Source of the DNA: Gimesia algae
Lineage (GTDB): Bacteria > Planctomycetota > Planctomycetia > Planctomycetales > Planctomycetaceae
Direction: 5' to 3'
Length of the DNA: 64,000 nucleotides
Assembly (NCBI RefSeq): GCF_007746795.1
Contig: NZ_CP036343.1
Location: forward strand, 5,493,357 to 5,557,356
Part shown: positions 1 through 8,724 of the stretch, in pieces
How positions within the stretch are numbered: the stretch's first letter is position 1
Layout of the letters: each line of letters begins with the position of its first letter
Notes under the pieces: model-generated
Told to the model about the DNA's origin: nothing
Databases searched by the model: none
Seen by the model: only the letters and a program-made list of their open reading frames with translations
Made by a program: the position numbers and the translations under genes

Positions 1-735
1 AGTTGCTCCGTTTGCGTTACTGACTTCGACCTGATAGCGAAACACACCGTAGTCCCGGTTCGTAATCAGCAGACTGTCCGTTTGCGGGGTCGCATTTCCC
101 GTCAGATCTGCTTCATGAATCACTTCGCCATTCTCGTACAACTTCCAGTGATTCGCTGCTGACCCTGCCCACAGATTGAGAGTCACACGAAAACCGCCCG
201 AAGCCTGATCTGTCAGCACACTCACGCTCGGCTGATTCGGTGCATTGACCACAGGATCGGGATCCGGGTCTGGATCCGGGTCGGGGTCAGGGTCAACGGG
301 ACTTCCACTCCCGTTAAACGCAAACCCGCTGGGCTCACTGTAAGCGCCAACAGCCACAAGTCCAATCGCCAGCGTTTCACCTGCATCCAAAGTCGCATCC
401 CAGCTGGGAGGCGTAATCCGATAGCGGCCCCCCCCGAGATTCTCCACTTCGGCATTCCACAGTGACTGGATCTCACCGCTGAAATCAAACTCCAGTTGCC
501 AGTCGGTAAACGCCGTTGCTTCATCGTTATTCAGAATCAGGTTGGCTGTCCGACCGGAGCCCCAGTCCTGATCCACCTCAAATTGCACATCGGGTGCATC
601 CGCCAGTGGATGGGCGGTGAGCATCGTCCGCACCTCCAGTGCCTCGATCTGTCTTGCTGCCTGAGCACGTGATCGCCTGGGAGTGCCGTGCTGTTGAATG
701 AACCATTCAAGAAGTGTTGCGTAAAGTCGTTTCAT
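1..735 (-). CDS. Secreted CBM2-containing protein, C-terminus beyond window
   Basis: The frame is open through position 1, so at least 245 residues are present and the C-terminus is missing. From ATG at 735 the protein starts MKRLYATLLEWF and shows 'IEALEVRTMLTAHPLA' near residue 35, which resembles the planctomycete LEPR-type N-terminal motif. Residues about 50-145 look like a family 2 carbohydrate-binding module: DWGSGRTANLILNN, FTDWQLEFDF, LWNAEVENLGGGRYRITPPSWDA and GFAFNGSGS. A linker of seven DP units follows, then a fibronectin-like domain with NHWKLYENGEVIH, a motif seen in chitinase accessory domains. It is probably an extracellular cellulose- or chitin-binding protein. Any catalytic domain would lie outside the window. 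The ATG at 735 has only a weak ribosome site. Confidence 0.75.
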   Translation of the reverse strand, partial: MKRLYATLLEWFIQQHGTPRRSRAQAARQIEALEVRTMLTAHPLADAPDVQFEVDQDWGSGRTANLILNNDEATAFTDWQLEFDFSGEIQSLWNAEVENLGGGRYRITPPSWDATLDAGETLAIGLVAVGAYSEPSGFAFNGSGSPVDPDPDPDPDPDPDPVVNAPNQPSVSVLTDQASGGFRVTLNLWAGSAANHWKLYENGEVIHEADLTGNATPQTDSLLITNRDYGVFRYQVEVSNANGAT

Positions 736-1288
736 CGCATCAACTCTGCGAACGCAGAGCCCTTTCAGTCTCTGCCAGAACAGTGCGACGTTTCAAACTG
801 AGAATCAGCCTGAAAGTGAAGGAATGGATACGAGTCTCGGAAGGTAGAAATGCTGAGACGCGTTTAACTCCCCGTAACACTGTTTATCGAAAGGCGCGAG
901 AAGAGACCGCAACACAGGCAGGCCACCACAGGCTCTCACACGCCCAGGATGTCCTGGCGCGGAAGCTGTTTTGGCCCAGATCAAACAGCAGTTTCCGAGA
1001 TATTTAAGATAGGATTTGAACCGGGAACCAATCCCGATTCGGAACACTTTGATTGTAACCATAGCCACCCGCCCCCTGTCCAGACCTGATTTAAATTTTA
1101 TTAAATACTCTTCAAGGCAGCAGCTCAGAGGAACGTGAGGATCACTCATAATCAATACGATCCGATCAGCAGTGAAGTCCGAAAAGTAAACTGCGCATTG
1201 AATTCACATGTGAATTCGTTTACGTTTATGGTTACTTATCTGTGGAAATCCAGACCACGTATTGAAATTACCCGGAAAGGCTTATTCG
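736..1288. other. Intergenic, divergent promoter region
   Basis: This stretch of about 550 bases separates two divergently transcribed secreted-protein genes. Short open frames exist on both strands but none has a ribosome site or recognisable sequence. The only clear structure is the 18-bp palindrome at 1200-1217. Confidence 0.5.
1200..1217. promoter_or_regulatory. 18-bp perfect palindrome, candidate operator
   Basis: GAATTCACATGTGAATTC is its own reverse complement over all 18 bases and lies 72 bases upstream of the ATG at 1289. It is a candidate dimeric regulator site. No regulator gene is adjacent. Confidence 0.4.
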
Positions 1289-2629
1289 ATGAACTTACCT
1301 GCACGATTCTCCCTGAATCTGCTCTTCTCACTCGTCAGTCTGATCTGCCTGCAGAACACTTCCACGGCAGCAGGACCACAGACCGAAAAGACAGACACAG
1401 ATCGTCTGCAAGCCTGGCAGAGAAAAGGAGTGGAATATGCGCGGATTATGTCGCAGGTGAAATGGACGCCGGTTGCCGAGGGAATGCCCCGCAGGAAAGG
1501 AACTTTCGAGCCCGGTAAAGAATACACGGGCGTCCCCTATTCGAGTGTAAAATATATCGGCCGTTATATCGGTTTTGATATTTATCTGAAGACCTTTCTG
1601 GCAGCCGTCGAAAATCCACACAGTGTGTTATACACAGAAAACCTGTATGGAAAGGTAGCCAATGCGGAATGCTACTACGGCAAAGTCTGCTCCTCTTACA
1701 CCAGTTATGCGTTACAGTGTGGCGTCTGGTATGTCAGCCGCCTGCATAACCCGCCCTATCGCGAAGGCGTCATGCTCGTAGAGCCCCAGACAGCCCAGGC
1801 GGCACAGGTGGGAGACATCATTTACACGCCTCCTCAGCCTGGCTCGCACGTGGAAATCGTCACGCGAGTCACCCGGAACGCTGAGGGAAAAGTCACACAT
1901 GTCCGTGTAGAAGAAAGTCGGCCGCTCACGACCAAAACCAGCAATCGCTCTGTCTCGACCTTTAACAGCCACCTCAAAGCGCGAGGCAGAAAACTGTTTC
2001 GCATCACCGATCTGGATGCCTGGCGCGGCCAGAATAAAGCAGAGTCGTTCCTGTTCCCCAACTATGAAGAAGACGCCAAAACTCCGGTCATCAATCGGGT
2101 TTTACTGCTCGATCGGGGAGACTGGGTCCCCTATTTCAAAGATCAGAAAGTAAAAATCAACATCATGGACAGAGACGACCAAGGCGTAAAAACGCTGGTC
2201 GTCAAACGGGGGGACAAAGTCGTCAAAGAAATCGATCAGCCCGGGAAAGGAGTCATCGAACTCTCATTTTCCACCTGCGGCGATTACACGGCACACTGCA
2301 TCATGAATGACGGTTCGCAGAGTCAAACCTGCGAATTCTCTGTCTGTGACCTTGATTTCAGCATCTCCACAAAAACGGCTTCCAAAAGTGAACCGTGGGA
2401 ACTGCAGATCAACTCTGACAACATGAAAGTCATCATGGCGCTTCTCGTAAACGAAGCAGACAGTTATGACTATCACAACATCTATGTGACAGAGCAGGAT
2501 CGGCAGAATGGAACAGTGCACATTCCCGCCAATCTGATTCAGACCGCAGGCAAGATGCAGGTCTGGCTGGTCGGTGAAAACAAATATGGCAGGCTCAAGA
2601 AACGACACGACATCCTCATCCAGGATTAA
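1289..2629 (+). CDS. Secreted NlpC/P60-like (papain-fold) protein
   Basis: The ATG at 1289 follows GGAAAGG at good spacing and opens a clear signal peptide (MNLPARFSLNLLFSLVSLIC...STAAG), so I prefer it to an in-frame TTG at 1262. Residues about 80-200 have the pattern of a cysteine hydrolase of the NlpC/P60/CHAP type: Cys134 in YGKVCSSYTSYAL before a helix, and His187 in GDIIYTPPQPGSHVEIV. The C-terminal 200 residues look like beta-sandwich (Ig-like) domains. The likely site of action is outside the cytoplasmic membrane, on a peptide or cell-wall amide bond, but the substrate is unknown. Family assignment rests on the Cys and GD...H pattern only. Confidence 0.6.
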   Translation: MNLPARFSLNLLFSLVSLICLQNTSTAAGPQTEKTDTDRLQAWQRKGVEYARIMSQVKWTPVAEGMPRRKGTFEPGKEYTGVPYSSVKYIGRYIGFDIYLKTFLAAVENPHSVLYTENLYGKVANAECYYGKVCSSYTSYALQCGVWYVSRLHNPPYREGVMLVEPQTAQAAQVGDIIYTPPQPGSHVEIVTRVTRNAEGKVTHVRVEESRPLTTKTSNRSVSTFNSHLKARGRKLFRITDLDAWRGQNKAESFLFPNYEEDAKTPVINRVLLLDRGDWVPYFKDQKVKINIMDRDDQGVKTLVVKRGDKVVKEIDQPGKGVIELSFSTCGDYTAHCIMNDGSQSQTCEFSVCDLDFSISTKTASKSEPWELQINSDNMKVIMALLVNEADSYDYHNIYVTEQDRQNGTVHIPANLIQTAGKMQVWLVGENKYGRLKKRHDILIQD

Positions 2630-2692
2630 TTCACAGCAGGTCTGGTAGCCATTGATGGTTACTTACTTTCTGACTTTCCCGGAGAACGTTTC

Positions 2693-4678
2693 TTGAAAAT
2701 ATTCCTGTGCATCCTGTTTTCTTACGCAACTCTGGTACACGCTGCCGACACCAATATTCGTTGGAACTCAAACTTCAAAGAGACCTGTCACAGTCAGGCA
2801 GAAGGCGCTCCCGTCTCGTTCACCGTACGCACACCTCCGCAGATCGCAGGTCGAAAGGCCTACCCGTTACTGATTGACCTCAAGGTCGGCCTCAACGCAG
2901 TACCGAGCACACAGTATCCGTTTTTCTACGCGTTACCTGCACGCGGTCGCATCTGGGGATACCGCTCACTTTCTACTTACGATGTGCTGCAGGTCATCGA
3001 CTGTATGAAACAAAAATACCCGATCGATCCGGACCGAATTTATCTTACTGGATTTTCCGCGGGTGGAAGTGGCGCCATGCATCTGGCCTCCTGCTTTCCC
3101 GATCAATTCGCAGCAGTCCTGGCCTTAGGAGGCGTCGGCAACAATTACCCGCTGGTCAATTTCAAGAACCTGCCGGTCGCGTTTCACCATGGAGACGAAG
3201 ACTGGACCTCTTCCATCTGCAACGCGCGGGTGCAGGCAGACAGAATGCAAGCCCTGGGCAGTCCCATGTTTCTCAAAGAATACCCGGACGCCGGCCATTC
3301 CATCCCGGGACCACGTGCGCCTCTGCTGGACTGGCTCTTCAAACAAACACGAAATCCGAACCCGCTGTCCCTCACCCACGAATGCGAAAGCATATCGCTG
3401 GGGCGTTCCTACTGGTTCACCATTCAGGAGTTCATCGATCCACACCAGCGGGCATCGGTAGCAGCTACCATCAATGACCGGACCGTCGTCGTCCATCCTC
3501 ATAACATAGCCGCTTTTTCCTTAGACCTGGCTGCATTTCCCAATGTAAAGACAGTCCAGATTGATCAGACCCGGCTGCCAGCAGACATGTATTACAGGTT
3601 CGAGTCAGGCCATTGGATAAATGGAAGCCCTCTGCCAAAACCACCAACACGCGTCTACCAAGCGGGTGCTGCTGCCAACCTGTATCAGGGCGAGCCATTA
3701 CTCATTGTTTACGGCACTCGCGGTGATCGCACGCAGCAGCTGAAAACACTGGCACAAACGCTCGCGTCCTATGGCGGCCCCACTAATGAGCGGATCCCCA
3801 ACCTGTTTCCCGTAATTTCTGACATAGAGCTGACGCAAACTCAGCAGACGAACGCTAATTTAATTCTGGTCGGCACCCCCGCAGAAAACAGGCTCAGCCA
3901 GGCAATCCTGTCCGGACTTCCCATCAAAATTCAGCAAGGCACGCTACTGGCAGGGGGTAGATCACCGTTGCCCCTGGAAAATCAGATACTGAGTTTGCTC
4001 GCTCCCCATCCTGATCATCCGCAGCGTCTGGTCTATCTGCTCGCCCCCTTCACTGACACAGCCGGACTCGCCCAGGTTGTCGCTAAGCCGGCTTCGTTCC
4101 TGGCTGGCTCAGATGGGTTTGACCGCATCAGTCAGGCAGACCTGCTCACGCAAAACCCGCAGCATCTCATTTCACGACAGTTGCAATATGGAAAAGACTG
4201 GAACTGGATTCGCTTCCCGGATGCAGACCAGCCGATCCCGGCCCGTTATAGTAACCGGGCCAATCTCGCGACCACCTGTCTGCAGCTCATGCAGGAAAAA
4301 TCCCAGGCTGACTTTGCACTCTGGTGGGGGCCCGCCGATCGAGGCATGTGGGGGACCGACTTCAATCACCTCGAACGCTATCAACCCGAATTCTATACCA
4401 AAGCAGACTTCCTCACCCGACATCGTCTCTTTGAGACCATGACAGGCAGTGTGACTGGTGCAGAATTAAAAGAGATCTGGAATCGCTGGGGCACAAAACA
4501 GGAGCTGCAGAGCTTTCCTGAAATCACCCCCGGTACGCTGATCGACGAACAGCAATACCGACTCCACATACCAATGGACCTGTATATCAAACTGGGTCAG
4601 CGCAAACAGAATCTCATCAATCCGCAGACAGCCCCCGGCATTACCTCCGCTGAACTGCTACAGCAGATCTTTCCCTGA
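2693..4678 (+). CDS. Secreted alpha/beta hydrolase (PHB depolymerase/feruloyl-esterase-like)
   Basis: Translation starts at TTG 2693, seven bases after GGAGA, and gives a signal peptide MKIFLCILFSYATLVHAAD. Residues about 40-220 form an alpha/beta hydrolase: the nucleophile motif is GFSAGGSGAMHLA with Ser122, an acid candidate lies in HGDED (168-170), and the histidine is His202 in DAGHSIPG. This pattern matches secreted esterases of the depolymerase/LpqC group. Residues 230-661 are not recognisable; they include a segment ILVGTPAENRL that resembles the C-terminal half of planctomycete peptidase-like proteins. The substrate is unknown. The gene follows the papain-fold gene after 63 bases and may be cotranscribed with it. 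Confidence 0.7.
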   Translation: MKIFLCILFSYATLVHAADTNIRWNSNFKETCHSQAEGAPVSFTVRTPPQIAGRKAYPLLIDLKVGLNAVPSTQYPFFYALPARGRIWGYRSLSTYDVLQVIDCMKQKYPIDPDRIYLTGFSAGGSGAMHLASCFPDQFAAVLALGGVGNNYPLVNFKNLPVAFHHGDEDWTSSICNARVQADRMQALGSPMFLKEYPDAGHSIPGPRAPLLDWLFKQTRNPNPLSLTHECESISLGRSYWFTIQEFIDPHQRASVAATINDRTVVVHPHNIAAFSLDLAAFPNVKTVQIDQTRLPADMYYRFESGHWINGSPLPKPPTRVYQAGAAANLYQGEPLLIVYGTRGDRTQQLKTLAQTLASYGGPTNERIPNLFPVISDIELTQTQQTNANLILVGTPAENRLSQAILSGLPIKIQQGTLLAGGRSPLPLENQILSLLAPHPDHPQRLVYLLAPFTDTAGLAQVVAKPASFLAGSDGFDRISQADLLTQNPQHLISRQLQYGKDWNWIRFPDADQPIPARYSNRANLATTCLQLMQEKSQADFALWWGPADRGMWGTDFNHLERYQPEFYTKADFLTRHRLFETMTGSVTGAELKEIWNRWGTKQELQSFPEITPGTLIDEQQYRLHIPMDLYIKLGQRKQNLINPQTAPGITSAELLQQIFP

Positions 4679-4690
4679 ACGCTATCAGGG

Positions 4691-4936
4691 CTACTGCACT
4701 TCGCCGCAGAACCGGATCCGCAGATTCTCCACGACTTCCAGCCCCCGGGGCATAAACTGATTCCGTTTCAGTCGGCCTTTGGCTTCAATCGCCTTGAGAT
4801 GATCCGAGACCCCATTGGTCGATTTAATCCCAAACGACTGACCAATCTCCCGCACCGTCGGCGCACACCCCGTCTTCGCGGTAAACACACGAATAAAACT
4901 GATAATATGCTTCTGTCGCTCGGTTAATTTTTTCAT
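4691..4936 (-). CDS. LexA-type DNA-binding domain protein without protease domain
   Basis: The 81-residue product starting at ATG 4936 matches the N-terminal winged helix of LexA: LTERQKHIISFIRVF, then GCAPTVREIGQSFGIKSTNGVSDHLKAIEAKG, then the wing region RGLEVV. The C-terminal autoproteolytic domain with its Ser-Lys dyad is absent, so it cannot be a self-cleaving SOS repressor. A longer frame upstream to 5041 exists, but the extra 35 residues cross the operator-like repeat and look non-coding. It is probably a small constitutive or ligand-modulated repressor that may control itself through the inverted repeat at 4989-5012. It is convergent with the esterase gene, 12 bases apart. Confidence 0.75.
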   Translation of the reverse strand: MKKLTERQKHIISFIRVFTAKTGCAPTVREIGQSFGIKSTNGVSDHLKAIEAKGRLKRNQFMPRGLEVVENLRIRFCGEVQ

Positions 4937-4988
4937 CGCAGGGTCTCTGAATAATGGTACCAGAAATACAGATCGTTCCCGATCATCG

Positions 4989-5012
4989 TCGGCGATTATA
5001 TAGCATCGCCGA
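4989..5012 (-). promoter_or_regulatory. Inverted repeat over a TATAAT box, putative operator of the LexA-like gene
   Basis: Perfect 8-bp arms TCGGCGAT and ATCGCCGA are separated by 8 bases. On the minus strand the spacer side contains TATAAT (positions 4995-5000), a consensus -10 box about 60 bases upstream of the LexA-like start codon. A dimeric repressor bound here would block the promoter. No clear -35 box is visible. Confidence 0.55.
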
Positions 5013-5021
5013 ATCAGAATG

Positions 5022-5327
5022 CTACTCCATCCCCAGATCACGTCCCAGCCAGGCGTCCAGAGTCACTTCCTGTTCCTCAACCTGCAGACAGTCCATGATA
5101 TCCAACCTGACGCCTGCAAAGACATCCACCGCAGCCTCAGGGTACTGTTCCGCGACCAGAGTTTCGATTAATCCGACAAAATCACCCACGCAAATATCCG
5201 TCCAGAGATTGTCCGGCGGATCAGCAGTATTCCCCTCATGCAGAAGCAGATGCATCGCATCCCGGGGTATTTTAATCTCAAACCGTTTTTCAACCCGAAA
5301 TACCAGATCAAGTAAGTCAATTCCCAT
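5022..5327 (-). CDS. Acyl-carrier-like protein with apparent permuted order, no attachment serine
   Basis: I place the start at ATG 5327 (MGIDLLDLVFRVEKRFEIKIPRD). This resembles the second half of acyl carrier proteins (DSLDxVELxxxxEExFxIxIPD), but the position of the phosphopantetheine serine is leucine. The C-terminal end, CLQVEEQEVTLDAWLGRDLGME, resembles the first half of an ACP up to the DLGxD motif. The order therefore looks circularly permuted relative to ordinary ACPs. The open frame continues upstream to 5705, but that part is low-complexity and arginine-rich and looks non-coding; an alternative start is ATG 5459. It lies directly upstream of the LexA-like gene on the same strand. 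Function is unknown, and a carrier role is doubtful without serine. Confidence 0.55.
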   Translation of the reverse strand: MGIDLLDLVFRVEKRFEIKIPRDAMHLLLHEGNTADPPDNLWTDICVGDFVGLIETLVAEQYPEAAVDVFAGVRLDIMDCLQVEEQEVTLDAWLGRDLGME

Positions 5328-5718
5328 CCTGGTCTCACACGAAAGAGGTTCACAAAAAAGTCTGTTTATGTTTTTGAATCGATATTGTTGCCAGAGCCAC
5401 TCTTCAAACCCAAAAATCATACCAGAGTCAACCAGCCCGTCAATAAGTTCACCCCACATACAACCGGAATAACCCGCACAGTTTCCACTGCCTGTAACAC
5501 AACCCGCTCTCTTACCCGGCTTTTCTACCCGGTTCCGCGGTACCCTTTTCCAATCGCTGCAGTTCCCCAATTCCTGTAACCGATAAAATAAGCAGCCCTG
5601 CTTCTGCGGAGACGGTCTGCGCCTGCGCGTGCCAGACCGGTTTCCAGGGAAGGTCCTCAGCAGCAGTTCGGTTTCTACAACGTCAACAATCACGGTCACA
5701 GCCACGAAATCCCGCCCG
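5328..5718. other. Intergenic region
   Basis: About 390 bases lie between the divergent carrier-like gene and the porin gene. Open frames on both strands extend into it but lack family similarity, and I see no strong hairpin or conserved promoter. It probably carries the promoters of both genes. Confidence 0.4.
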
Positions 5719-7083
5719 ATGGAACGACAGCAGGATCAATCGCGAAATGTGTTCCGGCACCCCGGTCGATTCCGACGCTGGTTGTCGCTGCTGGGATGTT
5801 GTCTCGCGCTCAGTGTCAATCCTCTGTTCGCGCAGGAATCGAGAGCAGATGCACTGCCGCCGCCTCTCACCGATTCGCTGCCAACCGAAACAACGCTCGT
5901 CAGTACCTTCTCTGCCTGTGACGAAGAACTCATTCCCTGCGTAACCGGCCTGAATGGGCACAGCGATTATCCGACTGGCGAACTGAGTGGCTTCATCCAG
6001 ATCGACTCCGCAGGTTTCGAACAGTCGCCGGCGTCCATGGCAGCGTTTGGGGATATTAATAACCGCACCGCCGTCCGGCGTGCGCGGCTCGCGCTGACCG
6101 GGGATCTCGCAACGGACGTCGGCTATAAAATGGATGTCGAGTTCGCCACTTCTCCTCCTGCGGCTCGCGATGTCTACCTGGATTTCCGTGATCGTCCCTA
6201 CGCCGATCGCCTGATCGTCGGGACCACGAAAGTTCCCTTCCAGATGGAAGCCCTCACCAGTTCCAAAAACTTCACCTTCGCCGAACGGGCTCCCTTTTTT
6301 ACCTTCTCCCCCTTTCGGCAGGTCGGCATCTGGGCAGATGGCACACTCGAAGAAGAACGGGGTACCTGGTCACTCGCCGGCTTCCTCGTCGGCAGGGGAG
6401 GCTTCGATCTGAATCACAACGCCGACGGCCTGGGCTTCGCTGCTCGCACCACGTATCTGCACTGGTACGAAGACGACGGCCGCGATCTGCTGCACACCGG
6501 TTTGAATTACAGCGTCCTGCAGCCATATGATAAGATGGTTCGCTACGATTCCAAGTTGAGCTTCTTCACCAACCAGGAACCGGGCATCAATTCATCAGGT
6601 CCCCCACAACTTGTTGACACGGGTAATGTCCCTGCGGAGAGCGTCAACCTGTTTAACTTCGAACTGGCGGGCTCACGTGGCCAGTTGAATTATCAGGCCG
6701 AACTTACGTATGCCCTGGTCAATCAGATCGGCGGCCCCCCGCTGGTCTTTTATGGCGGATACGCCCAGGCCGGCTGGTTCTTTACGGGCGAATCCAAACC
6801 CTACAATCGCAAGGCAGGCGTCTTTGATTCCGTCAAACCGCTGCACAGCTTTTTTGACGGCGGCTGGGGTGCCTGGGAACTGGCCGCGCGGGGTACCTTC
6901 CTCAATCTGAACGATAAAAATGTGACGGGCGGACGCATGAACTCCGCCGAACTGGTACTCAACTGGTACCTGAGTGATCAGCTCAGCGTCAAATTTGATT
7001 ACGTGCACGGCTTCATTAATAACGCGACCACTGACGATCTTCCCATTGATGTCATCGGCGGACGTCTGCAGTACATCTATTGA
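5719..7083 (+). CDS. Phosphate-selective porin O/P family protein
   Basis: The 454-residue product from ATG 5719 has an N-terminal signal peptide (RRWLSLLGCCLALSVNPLFAQE). It then shows the OprO/OprP-type pattern of alternating amphipathic strands: RTAVRRARLALTGDLATDVGYKMDVEFA, DVYLDFRDRPYADRLIVGTTKVPFQMEALTSSKNFTFAERAP, a tyrosine-rich middle, and a terminal strand VIGGRLQYIY ending in an aromatic residue, as usual for outer-membrane barrels. It should form an outer-membrane channel for anions or phosphate; selectivity cannot be read from the sequence. In-frame codons continue upstream to 5629, but the signal peptide fits the 5719 start. No clear ribosome site is visible. It is convergent with the next gene, 20 bases apart. 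Confidence 0.8.
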   Translation: MERQQDQSRNVFRHPGRFRRWLSLLGCCLALSVNPLFAQESRADALPPPLTDSLPTETTLVSTFSACDEELIPCVTGLNGHSDYPTGELSGFIQIDSAGFEQSPASMAAFGDINNRTAVRRARLALTGDLATDVGYKMDVEFATSPPAARDVYLDFRDRPYADRLIVGTTKVPFQMEALTSSKNFTFAERAPFFTFSPFRQVGIWADGTLEEERGTWSLAGFLVGRGGFDLNHNADGLGFAARTTYLHWYEDDGRDLLHTGLNYSVLQPYDKMVRYDSKLSFFTNQEPGINSSGPPQLVDTGNVPAESVNLFNFELAGSRGQLNYQAELTYALVNQIGGPPLVFYGGYAQAGWFFTGESKPYNRKAGVFDSVKPLHSFFDGGWGAWELAARGTFLNLNDKNVTGGRMNSAELVLNWYLSDQLSVKFDYVHGFINNATTDDLPIDVIGGRLQYIY

Positions 7084-7103
7084 GGAAACGGCCCGCTGCG
7101 AGC

Positions 7104-8540
7104 TTACCCAAACAACTGTTTGAGCGGTGTGCCGCTTTCGATAATGGGGATCGGGCGGTCTTCGCGGTCGGGCAGAAACAGTTCGGGATCAATGCCCAGC
7201 GACCAGTAGATCGTCTTTGCCAGATCTTCCGGGGTGACCGGGTTGTCTACAGGATACGCAGCCTCTGCATCCGAGGTGCCATATACGATTCCCCCCTTCA
7301 CTCCCGCGCCCGCCAGCAGACAGGGAAAACAATGCGACCAGTGTCCGCGACCCCACGCCGCAGTCCCTGTGGGAGTTCGCCCCATTTCACCCACGGCAAC
7401 GACCAGCGTTTCATCGAGCAGCCCCCGCTCTTCCAGATCGGTCAGCAGCGCTGAATATGCCTGATCAAATCCGGGCAGCAGGTGATGCTGCAGATGATGC
7501 GCACTGCGATGCGAGTCCCAGCTGTATCCATCGGGGGCATCCCAGCAGACGGTCACAAAACGGGCTCCCGCTTCAATCATCCGCCGTCCCATTAAAGTCG
7601 ACTGACCAAACAGATGCCGCCCGTAGCGGTCGCGCAATTTTGCTGATTCCTGTTGAATATCAAACGCGGACCGCATCTTCTCTGAAGTCACCAGTGACAA
7701 CGCCCGTTGCTGGATGCGATCATAGTTTTTATATTGATGGTCTTCATGAAAATCCCGATTGGCCTGGTCAAACTGCTGCAGCAGACTGCTGCGACGGTTC
7801 AGCCGATCCAGTGTCATCTCTTCTTTCGTCGCCAGACCGCGAATCCGGAAATCCAGTTCCGCATCCGTGCAGTCGCGAAAGTACGGATTGTCCGCAGCAT
7901 TGCGTTTGCGGATATCGGTGGCGAATGCGTTATACGCCGAGCCCAGCCAGCCGGCATGTTGCCCGGTTCGTTCCAGTCCCTGCAGCACTCCCAGCCGATT
8001 GGGCAGATACACATAATCGGGTAGCGCACGCTGATGGGCATCGGGACTCCTGCGGGACAGGTATTCCACGACACTTCCCATCGCTGGCCAGTCTGTGCCT
8101 CGGGCATTGACATCGCCCCCATCGGCGGCAGAACGCGTCCACTTGTGACCCGTCTGAATGTAATGGCAGGCGTTATGATCGTTATGCTTATGCGTCATCG
8201 TGCGGATCACGCAGAGCTTGTCGGAAATGTTCGCCGTCTGTGGCAGATACTCGCTGATGTGCAGGCCCGGCGTGCGACTGTCGATCGGATGAAAGGGGCC
8301 GCGAATGCCACTCGATGCTTCCGGTTTCATGTCGAATGATTCCAGCTGACTGGGACCACCAAACAGAAACAGGAACAGCACGGACTTCGCCCGCCCGTTC
8401 TGAAATGCACCGGCAACTTCTTCCGCGGCGAGCACCCCCGGCAGACTCAACCCGAATAACCCCGCGCCCCCGGCCTGCAACGCTTCGCGTCGCGTCAGAC
8501 CGGAACAAACCTGTTTCGCATACCCGTTTACTGTCAGCAT
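7104..8540 (-). CDS. DUF1501 family protein (Tat-exported)
   Basis: The 478-residue protein starts MLTVNGYAKQVCSGLTRREALQAGGAGLFGLSLPGVLAAEE, a twin-arginine-like leader typical of the family. The body carries DUF1501 hallmarks: KSVLFLFLFGGPSQLESFDMKPEA, IRGPFHPIDSRTPGLHISEYLPQTA, KLCVIRTMTHKHNDHNACHYIQTGHKW, WDSHRSAHHLQHHLLPGFDQAYSALLTDL, and the C-terminal DLAKTIYWSLGIDPE. DUF1501 proteins resemble the alkaline phosphatase/sulfatase superfamily and are very abundant in planctomycetes, usually beside a PSCyt protein. Here no such partner is adjacent. The substrate is unknown. Confidence 0.9.
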   Translation of the reverse strand: MLTVNGYAKQVCSGLTRREALQAGGAGLFGLSLPGVLAAEEVAGAFQNGRAKSVLFLFLFGGPSQLESFDMKPEASSGIRGPFHPIDSRTPGLHISEYLPQTANISDKLCVIRTMTHKHNDHNACHYIQTGHKWTRSAADGGDVNARGTDWPAMGSVVEYLSRRSPDAHQRALPDYVYLPNRLGVLQGLERTGQHAGWLGSAYNAFATDIRKRNAADNPYFRDCTDAELDFRIRGLATKEEMTLDRLNRRSSLLQQFDQANRDFHEDHQYKNYDRIQQRALSLVTSEKMRSAFDIQQESAKLRDRYGRHLFGQSTLMGRRMIEAGARFVTVCWDAPDGYSWDSHRSAHHLQHHLLPGFDQAYSALLTDLEERGLLDETLVVAVGEMGRTPTGTAAWGRGHWSHCFPCLLAGAGVKGGIVYGTSDAEAAYPVDNPVTPEDLAKTIYWSLGIDPELFLPDREDRPIPIIESGTPLKQLFG

Positions 8541-8724
8541 CAGATCTGCCCCATCCGGATTCAGGTATAATGCAATTCATCCCTCGACAGTTTTCTTGAG
8601 CCGCTGTCTGTGAAGGATAATTATAGAATGACCCAGTCTAGTGAATTCTGAACAGAAGATCAATTATTTTCTGTGTTTGACCAGAAACAAATCACATACC
8701 TTCCACTGGTCGCTCAGCCGCCAC

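Noticed and set aside
1008..1040. tRNA-like T-arm (GGTTCAAATCC) on the minus strand
   Set aside because: The stem does not pair and no acceptor, D or anticodon arm can be placed around it.
805..1155. 116-codon open frame on the minus strand
   Set aside because: No ribosome site, no family similarity, and it fills a divergent promoter region.
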